From Chloroflexota bacterium (GTDB lineage Bacteria > Chloroflexota > Anaerolineae > CG2-30-64-16): DNA of 41,190 bases. The stretch lies in the NCBI GenBank assembly GCA_026389845.1, contig JAPLHB010000214.1:1-41190 (forward strand), in the 5' to 3' direction. A program made the position numbers and the translations under genes. The notes beneath the pieces are model-generated. The model was not told where the DNA came from and ran no database searches. It saw only the letters and a list, made by a program, of their open reading frames with translations. Positions 1 to 11,152 of the stretch are shown here, one piece after another (position 1 is the stretch's first letter; every line of letters starts with the position of its first letter).

Positions 1-276
1 CAGCCAGCCGAAGGTCACATCGTTCATGATGAACTGAATGCTGTCGTAGGCGTGATCGGGCGTGGGGACGTAGTAGATGGTCAGCAACATGCCGGTGATG
101 ATCTGGAGCATGCCCAGGATCATGCTGGCGCTGCCGAGGGTGTAGAACCAATTGGTCTTCGGCACGGCGCGCGCGAATATCGTCTTCCAGATCGTGGTCA
201 GGCCGGCGCGCTCATCAATCCACTCGAAGGCGGCTTGCAGCTTGCGGGGCGAGCCAGCATCAGGCGTTTGGGCCAC
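1..276 (-). CDS. cytochrome b, N-terminal part (cut by the window edge)
   Basis: The 92 visible codons read as the amino end of a cytochrome b of a bc-type quinol:acceptor oxidoreductase. After an amphipathic start (AAFEWIDERAGLTTIW) comes a membrane segment (GSASMILGMLQIITGMLLTIYY) followed by PTPDHAYDSIQFIMND, the usual opening of cytochrome b with its first transmembrane helix. The start is a GTG at 276-274, preceded by GGAGG in the 3' end of the Rieske gene. The Rieske stop codon is only 2 bases upstream, so the two genes are surely translated from one mRNA. The gene runs off the left end of the window, so haem-ligand histidines cannot be checked. The family call is firm; the exact complex (bc1 or b6f-like) is not visible. 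Confidence 0.85.
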   Translation of the reverse strand, partial: MAQTPDAGSPRKLQAAFEWIDERAGLTTIWKTIFARAVPKTNWFYTLGSASMILGMLQIITGMLLTIYYVPTPDHAYDSIQFIMNDVTFGWL

Positions 277-278
277 GG

Positions 279-764
279 CTATGCCTCCAGGAGAATCTGA
301 ATCTGGCCGTTTTCGATCTTGGTCTGGAACTGGTCCAGCGGACGCGGGGGCGGGCCGGCCAGCACCTTGCCGTCGACGCTGAAGAAGGCATCGTGACAGG
401 GACAGGCAAAGCCCTTGCGGGTATCATCCCAGCTCACGCGGCAGCTCAAGTGCGTGCAGACGTTGGAGAAGACGTTGACGTTTTGGCCGTCGGCGGTAAG
501 CGCATAGGCCACGCCGGTCTGGGTAGCTTCCACCCAGCCATCCTTGATCTTGCGCGAGTAGGGAAAACCGGATGGCACGCCGGGCGCCAGGCTGGCTACG
601 GGGCCGAGGGTCAGCCACTTCTCCTGGTTTTGCCGTTTGACACCCGGAGAGATGAGATAGCCGATTGCCGGCAAGCCGACAATCGTCGCGACGGCGCCGG
701 CGACGACGCCGATGATGCCGGAAAGAAACTTGCGCCGGCCGAGGTCTTCACCGTATGCGGACAA
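279..764 (-). CDS. Rieske [2Fe-2S] subunit of a bc-type complex
   Basis: Electron-transfer subunit that takes electrons from quinol at the cytochrome bc complex. The protein (about 161 aa) starts with a twin-arginine-like GRRKFLSG stretch and a hydrophobic segment (about residues 14-37), a typical uncleaved membrane anchor. The C-terminal Rieske fold carries both cluster-binding motifs, CTHLSC and CPCHDA, that hold the Cys and His ligands and the disulfide. I chose the TTG at 764-762 because GGAGG lies just upstream; an ATG at 833 would add 23 residues that look unlike the family. The gene overlaps nothing and is followed after 2 bases by cytochrome b, the usual order in this operon. Upstream (834-891) is a short 7-bp repeat tract. 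Confidence 0.92.
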   Translation of the reverse strand: MSAYGEDLGRRKFLSGIIGVVAGAVATIVGLPAIGYLISPGVKRQNQEKWLTLGPVASLAPGVPSGFPYSRKIKDGWVEATQTGVAYALTADGQNVNVFSNVCTHLSCRVSWDDTRKGFACPCHDAFFSVDGKVLAGPPPRPLDQFQTKIENGQIQILLEA

Positions 765-839
765 GCTGGCCTCCTTACCAAACGCGTGACCGTCTTGGGG
801 GCAGATTATAACCGGGTTAACGTGGTTAGTCAAACAGTC

Positions 840-906
840 GGAGATTAGAGGTTGGAGATTGGAGGTTGGAGATTAGTCCAACTTCCAATCTCTAACTCCC
901 AGCTTC
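840..906. repeat. 7-bp period repeat tract (GGAGATT/GGAGGTT and CCAATCT-like units)
   Basis: The gap between the GH13 gene and the Rieske gene holds units of 7 bp in two orientations: AGAGGTT, GGAGATT, GGAGGTT, GGAGATT, then CCAACTT, CCAATCT, CTAACTC, CCAGCTT. The two halves are roughly inverted copies, so the tract can fold back. The last codons and the TAG stop (892-894) of the GH13 gene are made of these units. Confidence 0.75.
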
Positions 907-2787
907 CAGCCACGGCACCATGACCATCGCGCTCCACGGCGGGATGATGAAGTCGTGCCAGTGGCCCTTTACTGCCATGCGCTCCCCGCTGACTACGTCC
1001 AGCCAGACGCCGTCGTGCGGAAAGCCGAGGCCGGTCGGTTGGGGCACGTTGTCGAAATTCGCCGCCACCACGACGACATCGCGATTCCCGTCCCAGCGCT
1101 TGTAGCGGATCACCTTGAAGCGAGCGAAGTCGTCTCCGTAGAACTCGACGAAGTCCGACCGCAGCGCAGGATGGTCATGGCGCAATCGTAGCAGCCGCCG
1201 ATAGAACTCGAACTGCGCGGCGCCCTGGGGCAACGCCAGCTTCTTCCAGTCCAGGGGCCAAAAGGCAATGGTGCGCTCGCTGTCTTCGCCGAATTCCTGG
1301 CCGGCGTAGAGCATCGGCACTCCGGGCGAGGTCATCAGCACGGTCAACGCCAGGCGCGCCTTGTGCAGCGCCAACTCCCAGCGGTTGGCGAATGCTTTTC
1401 CGGTGGCTTCTGGCGGTTCGAGCTTGATATGCTCGCCCCAGAATTGCACCTCATGCTCGGGCCGGCGCTCGTCGTGGCTCACCACGTAGTTCACCTGCTG
1501 ATCGGCACGCGCGAAGCCCTGGGCGCGGAAGCCGTCCAGGGAGTGGGGCAGATCCTGTCGCTCCCACTGCCAGGTCTGAAAAAGGCAACGTTCGAGGGCG
1601 TGATGAAAAACGCCGTTCCACACCGCGTCAATCTCGGTCTCCGCCACCAGGCGGGCCGCCGTCTTGGCGTAATTTGTGCCCGCGATGGGCCAATACTCGC
1701 CGATCAAATAGCAGTCGGGCGCGGCCTGGCGCGCAGCCTGCGCAATTGGGGCGATGCCGAAATCGGGGTGGAAGTTTTCGCGGTGAGGCTGCCAGGGATC
1801 GAACTCGACGCCACCCACCCAGTCGAACCGGAAGCCGTCGAGATGATACTCTGCCAGCCAGAAGCGGACGATGTCCTGCATGTACGCACGGGTATATGCG
1901 GACTGGTGCTCCCAGTCCAGCCCGCCCCAGCCATTGGCATGAGGGTTGTTGTGGTGGTGGAAAAACGGGTTCTTGTCTTCCAGCATCTCGCCCTTGGGAC
2001 CGAAGAGCGGCGGATAGATCCGATAGTAGGGGTGATCGGCCCAGGCGTGGTTGAAGACTATGTCCAGGATCACGGCGATGCCGCGCTGATGAGCGGCGTC
2101 AATCAATGCCTTCAATTCCGCCGGCCGGCCATAGACCGATTTGGGCGCCATGTAGAAGACGGGGTTATAGCCCCACGAGCTATCGCCGGGGAATTCGCTA
2201 ACCGGCATCAGCTCGATGGCGTTGACGCCCAGCTTCGCCAGGTGATCCAGCTTCGCCTGCACGCCGGCAAAGGTGCCTAACCGCTCGCCCCAGTCGTCCT
2301 TGCGGCCGGTGAAGTCGCGCACGCACAGCTCGTAGATGGTCAGATCGCGCAACGGCGGCCGCTGCCAACCCGCGTCATGCCAGGCGAAGGGCGGATCGTC
2401 GGCGAGCACCGCCTTGGGACCGTAGCGGTCCCAGGCGATCTCACGGGCGTAGGGGTCGGCCACCCAGACCTGCTTGCCGCTTTCGTCCAGCGTGACCACG
2501 AACTGGTAGCGCACGCGGCCATTCACCGGCACAGTAGTCCAGAAGAAGCCGTTGCCGTCGCTCTGCATCGGCGTCGCCATCGGGTTCCAGTTGTTGAAGT
2601 CGCCGATCAGATGCACGGCTGGTTTGAAGGGCGCGGTTAAACAAAACGTGGCGACGCCGCGGCCTTCAAGGTCGCGAAAAGCGCCGCCACGCGGTAGATT
2701 CGGGCGCGAAGTCGGGTAGATCGGTGTCGGTCGGTCATCAGCGGTGAGAGATGGCAGCTTTGCCACGGGCGACAACGTCAGGGTCAA
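892..2787 (-). CDS. GH13 alpha-amylase/branching-type enzyme with N-terminal CBM48-like domain
   Basis: A 631-aa glycoside hydrolase family 13 enzyme acting on alpha-glucans. An N-terminal beta-sandwich like CBM48 (about residues 45-115; HLIGDFNNWNP) precedes the TIM barrel. The four GH13 regions are visible: DIVFNH (242-247), GFRFD (318-322, nucleophile Asp322), LIGEYW (361-366, acid Glu364) and VVSHDE (435-440, transition-state Asp439). A beta-sandwich C-terminal domain ends the protein. Architecture fits malto-oligosyltrehalose trehalohydrolase or glucan branching enzymes, but the precise specificity cannot be fixed by eye. No partner trehalose or glycogen gene is adjacent. The start is a TTG at 2787 with GGAAAGG about 9 bases upstream; no ATG lies near. 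The last six residues and the stop are encoded by a 7-bp repeat. Confidence 0.88.
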   Translation of the reverse strand: MTLTLSPVAKLPSLTADDRPTPIYPTSRPNLPRGGAFRDLEGRGVATFCLTAPFKPAVHLIGDFNNWNPMATPMQSDGNGFFWTTVPVNGRVRYQFVVTLDESGKQVWVADPYAREIAWDRYGPKAVLADDPPFAWHDAGWQRPPLRDLTIYELCVRDFTGRKDDWGERLGTFAGVQAKLDHLAKLGVNAIELMPVSEFPGDSSWGYNPVFYMAPKSVYGRPAELKALIDAAHQRGIAVILDIVFNHAWADHPYYRIYPPLFGPKGEMLEDKNPFFHHHNNPHANGWGGLDWEHQSAYTRAYMQDIVRFWLAEYHLDGFRFDWVGGVEFDPWQPHRENFHPDFGIAPIAQAARQAAPDCYLIGEYWPIAGTNYAKTAARLVAETEIDAVWNGVFHHALERCLFQTWQWERQDLPHSLDGFRAQGFARADQQVNYVVSHDERRPEHEVQFWGEHIKLEPPEATGKAFANRWELALHKARLALTVLMTSPGVPMLYAGQEFGEDSERTIAFWPLDWKKLALPQGAAQFEFYRRLLRLRHDHPALRSDFVEFYGDDFARFKVIRYKRWDGNRDVVVVAANFDNVPQPTGLGFPHDGVWLDVVSGERMAVKGHWHDFIIPPWSAMVMVPWLEAGS

Positions 2788-2867
2788 TGGATCGGCCTTT
2801 CCGGGCAGGGATCAACTCACAACAGCCATATCATACCACAAGGTATGTTTGGGCACAAAGCGTGGGG

Positions 2868-4112
2868 CTACAACCTCTCGATCACCGCCGACGCAAACTC
2901 CGACGTCTTGACCTCCCGCGCCCCTTCCATTTGCCGGGCGAAGTCGTAGGTGACGATCTTGTCGGCGATGGTGCGGGTGAAGGCCGCCTCGACGGCCCGG
3001 GCCGCCTCGCGCCAGCCGATGTAGTCCAGCATCATCACGCCGGAGAGGAGCACGCTGCCGGGGTTGACCTTGTCCTGGTTGGCATATTTGGGCGCGGTGC
3101 CGTGGGTGGCCTCGAAAACGGCCAGCGCGTCGCCGATGTTGGCGCCGGGCGCGATGCCCACCCCCCCCACCTCGGCTGCGACCGCGTCGCTCAGGTAGTC
3201 GCCGTTCAGATTGGGCGCGGCGATCACGTCGAACTCCGTGGGCCGCAAGAGCATCTGCTGGAACATGATGTCGGCGATGCGATCCTTGATCAGGAGCTTG
3301 CCCGCGGGCTGCTTCCCGCCGAACTCATCCCAGAGCTGCTGTTCGGTGATCGTCACGTCGCCGAACTCCTGCTTCGCCACCTCGTAGCCCCATTGCATAA
3401 ACGCGCCTTCGGTGAACTTCTGGATGTTGCCCTTGTGCATGAAGGTCACGCTCTTGCGGCCCTTTTCGAGCGCGAATTGGAACGCTTTGCGGATCAGCCG
3501 CTTGGAGCCGAACGCGCTGATCGGCTTGATGCCGATGCCCGAGTTGGGCCAAAATTTGGCGCCCATCTCTTCGCGCAGGAACTTCTCGACCTTGGTCGCC
3601 TCGGGCGTGCCGGCCTTATACTCCACGCCGGCGTAGACGTCCTCGGTGTTCTCGCGATAGATCACCACGTCCACCAACTCCGGGTGGCGCAGTGGGCTGG
3701 GCACCCCGGGATACCACTTGACCGGCCGGATGCAGGCGTAGAGGTCGAGGTCCTGGCGCAGCGCGACGTTCAAGCTGCGAAAGCCGCCGCCCACCGGCGT
3801 GGTCAGCGGCCCCTTGATGCCGACGGTGAACTCACGGATCGCGGCCAGGCTCTCGGCCGGGAAATAGTCGCCGCCATAGAGATTCGCGGCCTTCTCGCCC
3901 GCGTAGATTTCCATCCACGCGATCTTCCGCTGCCCGCCGTAGGCCTTCTGCACGGCCGCGTCCCAGATGCGCTTAGACGCGGTCATAATGTCCGGCCCGA
4001 TGCCGTCCCCTTCGATCCAGAGCAGGATCGGGGTATCCGGCACGTTCAGCTTGCCTTCGCGCACCGTGATGCGCTCGCCGCTGGTTGGGACCGTGATCTT
4101 CGAGTATGTCAT
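2868..4112 (-). CDS. icd: isocitrate dehydrogenase (NADP-type)
   Basis: Oxidises isocitrate to 2-oxoglutarate and CO2 in the TCA cycle. The 414-aa length and sequence match the bacterial homodimeric NADP enzyme. Visible signatures are LWIEGDGIGPDIM near the start, RPVKWYPGVPSP, the YRENTEDVYAGVE loop (phosphate/substrate side), NLNGDYLSDAVAAEVGG with metal-binding Asp residues, and THGTAPKYANQDKVNPGS in the cofactor site. The start at 4112 has AAGGA 8 bases upstream; a longer reading from 4184 would begin inside the 7-bp repeat array and is unlikely. It follows the aconitase gene on the same strand, so two successive TCA-cycle enzymes are probably co-transcribed, separated by a (GCATCAC)10 tract. 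Confidence 0.95.
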   Translation of the reverse strand: MTYSKITVPTSGERITVREGKLNVPDTPILLWIEGDGIGPDIMTASKRIWDAAVQKAYGGQRKIAWMEIYAGEKAANLYGGDYFPAESLAAIREFTVGIKGPLTTPVGGGFRSLNVALRQDLDLYACIRPVKWYPGVPSPLRHPELVDVVIYRENTEDVYAGVEYKAGTPEATKVEKFLREEMGAKFWPNSGIGIKPISAFGSKRLIRKAFQFALEKGRKSVTFMHKGNIQKFTEGAFMQWGYEVAKQEFGDVTITEQQLWDEFGGKQPAGKLLIKDRIADIMFQQMLLRPTEFDVIAAPNLNGDYLSDAVAAEVGGVGIAPGANIGDALAVFEATHGTAPKYANQDKVNPGSVLLSGVMMLDYIGWREAARAVEAAFTRTIADKIVTYDFARQMEGAREVKTSEFASAVIERL

Positions 4113-4170
4113 GGAGATCATCCTTGGTATAGCCTTGCTACTCCATGTGGTGTGTGCCTTCGGAAAGCAC

Positions 4171-4236
4171 GCATCACGCATCACGCATCACGCATCACGC
4201 ATCACGCATCACGCATCACGCATCACGCATCACGCA

Positions 4237-4240
<4 letters not shown>
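4171..4240. repeat. perfect (GCATCAC)10 heptamer array
   Basis: Ten uninterrupted copies of GCATCAC fill the space between the end of aconitase and the start of icd. The TGA stop codon of aconitase (4237-4239) is supplied by the array itself, so the repeat abuts the coding region with no spacer. Confidence 0.97.
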
Positions 4241-7063
<2,823 letters not shown>

Positions 7064-7086
7064 AAAGCTCACTCCTAGCGGCGGAT

Positions 7087-7120
7087 ACGTGCCAGGCACT
7101 TCCGAAAGTGCCTGGCACGT
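7087..7120. other. perfect 15-bp inverted repeat with 4-base loop
   Basis: ACGTGCCAGGCACTT is followed by CCGA and then its exact reverse complement. It lies between the zinc-ribbon gene (ending 7155) and the acnA start (7063), both minus strand. No T-run follows on the minus strand, so it is not a convincing intrinsic terminator. It may be a dispersed palindrome or mark an mRNA end. Confidence 0.7.
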
Positions 7121-7154
7121 CGGCCCTCGAAATATCAAAAAGATACGCAGAGGT

Positions 7155-7994
7155 TTAGGCGATTTGCCGACGGAACCTTTGATTCCACCACTCTGCGCCG
7201 CGGTCACCGGTCGGTTCCCAGCCCTCGTTCACCAGCCTGTCGATTAGTTCCCTATGGAGTTCCATCACCTGCTTATTGCTAGCTTTGATGTCTGGCCCAG
7301 AAGCGTTGAGACCCGTTTGAAAGACTTGACTCAATCCAGCCGAATACGTCCCACTGGGCCCAATGGCCTTTGCCTCGAAGCAACCTTTCGCACCTGTAAG
7401 GCCGGATGCGGTCTGAACAAAGACAATCTCGCAGGTGGTTACACGCTTACCTCTTGTTAGCGTTGCCTCCTTTTGGGTTGCACCGCAGTCTGGACAGAAA
7501 CGGGTTCCTTTGGACAGCCGAGCCCCACAATTTGCACAGAACGCGTCTGCCTGCTGAGTGAGATGGTCAGGAGCCAGCGGATTGCCATCGTTGGGACAAA
7601 AACGCGTACCAGCCGCGAATGCTGTGCCGCACGCTGGGCAGGTCGGGCCTTGGAGGGTCGGTGGTGGCGGTTGCGCTAATGCGTTCAGACGCATTCTGAA
7701 CGGCTCAGAGTATTTCGTCATGCGCTTATCGAACAGACTAAACGGATCCGCCAAACCCAGGTTTTGATAAGTGAAGCTCACACGTGTATGAGATGTGTCC
7801 ACCGGCTCTAAAGATATTGTAACGTACTCCCCCACTCCCCACTTCATAAGCGATAACGCTGGTCGCCATTGAATCATGTAAGCGCTACTATCTAGCTTTA
7901 TCGATTGCCAACCAAGCTGATCGCCAAGTCTATAACAGGCATCAAAGCACAAGCTGATCGCAACAGTAAAGACATCTTCCCAGGTCTTCTTCAT
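7155..7994 (-). CDS. uncharacterised protein with two zinc ribbons
   Basis: A 279-aa protein I cannot assign to a pathway. The first 105 residues (AYMIQWRPALSLMKWGVGEYVTI) look like a small alpha/beta domain of the kind that binds lipids or other ligands, but this is a guess. Two zinc ribbons follow: CPACGTAFAAGTRFCPNDG and CANCGARLSKGTRFCPDCG. The C-terminal part (EIVFVQTASGLTGAKGCFEAKA to the end, about 85 residues) has a strand-rich start and an acidic helix, ending with EGWEPTGDRGAEWWNQRFRR. AGGAGG sits 7 bases before the ATG at 7994. The gene stands alone between aconitase and a repeat-rich gap. Confidence 0.75.
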   Translation of the reverse strand: MKKTWEDVFTVAISLCFDACYRLGDQLGWQSIKLDSSAYMIQWRPALSLMKWGVGEYVTISLEPVDTSHTRVSFTYQNLGLADPFSLFDKRMTKYSEPFRMRLNALAQPPPPTLQGPTCPACGTAFAAGTRFCPNDGNPLAPDHLTQQADAFCANCGARLSKGTRFCPDCGATQKEATLTRGKRVTTCEIVFVQTASGLTGAKGCFEAKAIGPSGTYSAGLSQVFQTGLNASGPDIKASNKQVMELHRELIDRLVNEGWEPTGDRGAEWWNQRFRRQIA

Positions 7995-8264
7995 CGCTGT
8001 ACCTCCTGGTTACGCGCTTGCTCGACAGAAATTCGTATTGTCGGCGGATTCCGATTGTTCGTTTCTATGGAGATTATATGCCTACCGGCATCCGGTGTCA
8101 ATTTGTGCGCTGATTGTGGTTCGGTCGTCCGAAGTTGGAATCGAGCCTTCAGGCGGTTTGGCGCTTGCACAACGAAACCGGCTGAAGCCTCGATTCCAGT
8201 GTCATGACGTTCTTCGCCTGACTGAATGCCTCCGCGCAGCATGGCGGTGCTCGGAATGATGTTC
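7995..8264. other. gene-free gap with an imperfect palindrome at 8137-8197
   Basis: No coding region is convincing here. The clear structure is a pair of 23-base arms (8137-8159 and 8175-8197) that are reverse complements with two mismatches and a 15-base loop. It could form a strong hairpin in DNA or RNA. Its function is unknown; it resembles REP-like palindromes more than a terminator because no T-run follows. Confidence 0.6.
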
Positions 8265-9770
8265 TCATCCGTGTGCCACAAACTCCTTCCCATCCCGCTT
8301 GCACAAAATCCGCACCGCGTCCCGCCCCGACATCAAACACGTCGGCACGCCGCCGCCGGGCACCACCCACTGGCCGGCCATGACGAAGCTCGCCAGACCG
8401 GGCAGCGTGCGCGGGAGCGCGGTCATGATCTGCGGGCCGGTGGGGAGCCAGCCCTCGTAGGCCCCGCGCCAGTTGCGGGTGTAGCGCCAGGTGGTGTAGG
8501 GCGTCGCCACGTCGGTCATCTCTACCTGCGCGGAGAGGCCGGGGTAGTGTACCTCCAGCCGGCGCAGGATTTCGGCCACCATGCGTTCCTTCTCGGCCTC
8601 GTACGCGGCGCGGTCCTGCTGCTGCAAGGTGTTCCAATAGTCCCACTCGGCTTCGAACGAAGGCTGGATCACGGTTTTGCCGGCCGGCGCGAAGTGCGGG
8701 CTGTAGTTGAAGATGCGCAGGCCGAGCAACTCGACTCGCTGCGATCCGACGATGATCGGCTCGTGCAGCCGGAATAGGGTGAAGTGCGGCTCGCCGGGGA
8801 ACTCGCGGTTCACGCCGAAGCTGAGCATGGCGTACGGCTTGATGAGCTTCCAGTCGCGGTAGCGCGCCCGAGTCTTTTCGTCGGCGTAGCGGCCGTCAAG
8901 CATCTGGAAGATCGTGCTGCGGCCATCGGCGGCCGAGACCACCGCATCGCTGCGATGCTCGCTGCCGTCGGCCAGCCGTACGCCCACCGCACGGCCGCCC
9001 TCCACCAGGATCTTCTCGACGGTGGCTTGGTAACTGATCGCGCCGCCCAGGTCGCGGTAGCGCTGCTCGATGGGCCGCACGAACCCCTCGCAGCCTCGGG
9101 TCAGCAGCCCCATCTGCCCGTCGGCCAGCAGCCCCAGCACCATGAACAGGAACCACATCGGCGCTTCGGGCAGAAAGAGGTTTTCGACGACGGTGCGCAG
9201 CGTGGGATCGTGGAGATCTCGGGCGAATTCGGCGGCCGTGCGGCCATACTTGCCGCCGAAATACTTGAGGACCTTGCGCATCCCCCAAAACTGCTGGATC
9301 ATGTCCAACGGCCCCGCCAACTCCGGCGGATTGCCCATGCCGACGTCGAACGCGCCGGCCGACCGGAACGCGCGCGCACCCGCGATCAGATCGAGGATCG
9401 GCTTCACGTCGGCAGGCGAGAGCGCGGTCAGCTCGGCGGCCGCGCGGTCGAGATCAGCGCCGAGCCGCGCCCGCTTGCCGCTCGTTTCGTCCACAAACGC
9501 GCCATACTCGGTCATATCGCTTACGGTGTCGGGCGCGGCCGTGCCCAGTTCGCGATATAGCTCGTAGAGCGCGCCGGCCGGCCGGTGGCCCATCAGAAAA
9601 TGGATGCCGCCGTCAATGTGCCATGACCCGCGTCGCCACCACGCGGCGACCCCGCCGGGTTGGCTGTGATGCTCGAAGATCTGCGAGCGGTAGCCGTTCA
9701 TCTGCGCGTAGACGCCGGTCGCCAGCCCCGCCAGGCCAGCGCCGATGATGATGAGGGATTTATCGGGCAT
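8265..9770 (-). CDS. phytoene desaturase/carotenoid isomerase-like FAD oxidoreductase
   Basis: A 501-aa flavoprotein. The N-terminus has the FAD-binding dinucleotide fold LIIIGAGLAGLATGVYA with EHHSQPGG at the end of the second strand, and the C-terminus has the second FAD motif (FVMAGQWVVPGGGVPTCLMSGRDAV). This is the pattern of the CrtI/CrtISO family, which desaturate or isomerise carotenoids or other polyprenyl and retinoid compounds. No other carotenoid gene is visible, so the substrate is unknown. The ATG at 9770 is preceded by GGAG at 7 bases. Upstream lie a GGATATT-type heptamer tract and a small Cys-rich gene on the same strand. Confidence 0.85.
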   Translation of the reverse strand: MPDKSLIIIGAGLAGLATGVYAQMNGYRSQIFEHHSQPGGVAAWWRRGSWHIDGGIHFLMGHRPAGALYELYRELGTAAPDTVSDMTEYGAFVDETSGKRARLGADLDRAAAELTALSPADVKPILDLIAGARAFRSAGAFDVGMGNPPELAGPLDMIQQFWGMRKVLKYFGGKYGRTAAEFARDLHDPTLRTVVENLFLPEAPMWFLFMVLGLLADGQMGLLTRGCEGFVRPIEQRYRDLGGAISYQATVEKILVEGGRAVGVRLADGSEHRSDAVVSAADGRSTIFQMLDGRYADEKTRARYRDWKLIKPYAMLSFGVNREFPGEPHFTLFRLHEPIIVGSQRVELLGLRIFNYSPHFAPAGKTVIQPSFEAEWDYWNTLQQQDRAAYEAEKERMVAEILRRLEVHYPGLSAQVEMTDVATPYTTWRYTRNWRGAYEGWLPTGPQIMTALPRTLPGLASFVMAGQWVVPGGGVPTCLMSGRDAVRILCKRDGKEFVAHG

Positions 9771-9785
9771 GAGGTGTCTCCGTGA

Positions 9786-9813
9786 GGATATTGGATATTA
9801 GGTATTGGGTATT
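9786..9813. repeat. heptamer tract GGATATT/AGGTATT/GGGTATT
   Basis: Four consecutive 7-bp units (GGATATT, GGATATT, AGGTATT, GGGTATT) lie between the flavoprotein gene and the small Cys-rich gene, overlapping the very 3' end of the latter. Confidence 0.85.
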
Positions 9814-10037
9814 GGGGACCCCTTGTCTCCTTGTCTACCCATCCTGGCATACCGCGCGACGACCAGATTGCACGCCACGACGCCGCCGCACATCCTGGCT
9901 TCGTCGCCTTTCGAGAACTTGATGCACCCCCAACACTGCCCACCGGCGATCGTGTACCACTTGCGCTGGCCCTCGGCGCGGAGGTCGGCGCAGAGCTTCA
10001 GGGCAACATTTCTCGGGACAGGTGTCACAGTTGCCAT
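9798..10037 (-). CDS. small Cys-rich protein (79 aa), unknown function
   Basis: The 79-aa product has Cys residues in CADLRAEG, GGQCWGCIKF, ARMCGG and VACN, a spacing that could hold a metal ion or cluster. A strong ribosome binding site (AGGAGG, 5-7 bases before ATG 10037) and conserved-looking core (KWYTIAGGQCWGC) argue for a real gene. The last dozen residues (GRQGDKGSPIPNT) are encoded in repeat-like DNA and probably drift freely. I do not recognise a named family. It lies between the winged-helix gene and the flavoprotein gene on the same strand and may be co-transcribed with them. Confidence 0.65.
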   Translation of the reverse strand: MATVTPVPRNVALKLCADLRAEGQRKWYTIAGGQCWGCIKFSKGDEARMCGGVVACNLVVARYARMGRQGDKGSPIPNT

Positions 10038-10063
10038 AGAGGCCTCCTGCTTCTCTCGCTTGT

Positions 10064-10960
10064 CTACTCGCCTGCTCGCAGCCCATCGCGCAAGCCACCC
10101 AGCAGTTCCTTCAGTTCCTCCAGTTCCTTCTCATCCAGACAGGCCCACGGTGCGAAGAAAACGCGGTCGGTCTCTTCCTCGGCGGCCTGCCGCACCGCCC
10201 GGCCTGTCTCAGTGACTTCGTAGCCGTCACCCGTCTCGGCCACCCACCCGCGGCCGACGAGCGCCGCGAGCGCGTCGGCGTAGATGGCCGGGGCGTGGTG
10301 GCGGAAGGCAAGCTGGGCGACCAGGTCATCCAACGTGCGGGCTTGACCGCGCCAGAGATAGGTGAACGCCTCCCAGGCTGGGCCGCTCACGTCGAGCGGC
10401 TGCCAGCTCGCCACGTGCGCATCGTCGCGATACGCGTTCAGGTCGCTGAGGAATTGGTCAATGCGCGCCAGGATAGGCGCGGACTCGCCCGGGTCAATCC
10501 GCCGCGAGAGGTGGAGCGACCCCTTGACGGCCGGCTCCGCCGCGGCCAGGCTGGCTTCCACCAGGCGGCGCAGCAGACCGGTGAGCCGTTCAAGCTCGGC
10601 CAGCGGCCGGGGGTGCGGCTCGACCATGACCGCGTAGGCGGCTGCGATGATGTGGCGGATGGCCGCGTGGCCGGCATCCGTGAGGCGATATTCGCCCGCG
10701 GCGACGGGTGCGAGCATCCCCAGCTCGGCCCCACGCGCCAGGCGGGCGTGGTGGAGGGCCAGCGCAGTGTAGGGCGCGCGCACGGCCAGCCGTTCGGCCG
10801 AGAGCGGCGCCGGTTCCCACATCAGCGCGGCGAAGAGCCAGCCGTACCACTCGCCGGCCGGCATCCGTTCGCCCGCTGCCCGCGCCATTGCCGGGCCATA
10901 ATACGCGCCGAGCGCGCCCAGGGTTTCCCAGGCCAGGGGCCAAAAATTGCAGGTAGACAT
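10064..10960 (-). CDS. winged-helix (MarR-like) protein with SCP2/DinB-like N-terminal helices
   Basis: A 298-aa protein starting at ATG 10960 (AAGGAG 6-7 bases upstream). It seems to have two winged-helix-like segments. One is about residues 60-105 (LSAERLAVRAPYTALALHHARLARGAELGMLAPVAAGEYRLTDAG), the other about 225-275 (RTLDDLVAQLAFRHHAPAIYADALAALVGRGWVAETGDGYEVTETGR). A helical domain lies between. This layout is seen in proteins annotated as MarR/SCP2-like transcription regulators; binding partner and targets are unknown. It is followed on the same strand by the small Cys-rich gene 26 bases away, so it may be the first gene of that unit. Confidence 0.65.
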   Translation of the reverse strand: MSTCNFWPLAWETLGALGAYYGPAMARAAGERMPAGEWYGWLFAALMWEPAPLSAERLAVRAPYTALALHHARLARGAELGMLAPVAAGEYRLTDAGHAAIRHIIAAAYAVMVEPHPRPLAELERLTGLLRRLVEASLAAAEPAVKGSLHLSRRIDPGESAPILARIDQFLSDLNAYRDDAHVASWQPLDVSGPAWEAFTYLWRGQARTLDDLVAQLAFRHHAPAIYADALAALVGRGWVAETGDGYEVTETGRAVRQAAEEETDRVFFAPWACLDEKELEELKELLGGLRDGLRAGE

Positions 10961-11017
10961 GGTATGCTCCTTGGTAGTAGAATAGACATTATCGGCAATA
11001 AGCGGGCCATGCAAGAG

Positions 11018-11121
11018 TGTCACCCTGAGCGGGTTAACCCCGTGCGGTGCGTCACGGCGAGCCACCAGCGAAGGGTCTCAGCGCCGCATGGACGAGATTC
11101 TTCGCTGGTTTCTCGCCGTAA
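11018..11121. repeat. dispersed palindromic element, copy 1
   Basis: Starts TGTCACCCTGAGCGGGTTAA and contains inverted pairs (CGGCGAG...CCAGCGAAG against CTTCGCTGG...CTCGCCG). The same element recurs near 15.0, 15.9, 23.3, 25.2 and 29.1 kb. It lies between the winged-helix gene and the zinc-ribbon gene that ends the DGR cluster. Confidence 0.8.
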
Positions 11122-11152
11122 CGGACGAACGACAACGCGCGGTCGTCCGCGG

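Noticed and set aside
7087..7120. Intrinsic terminator of the zinc-ribbon gene
   Set aside because: The stem is perfect but no T-run follows on the minus strand.
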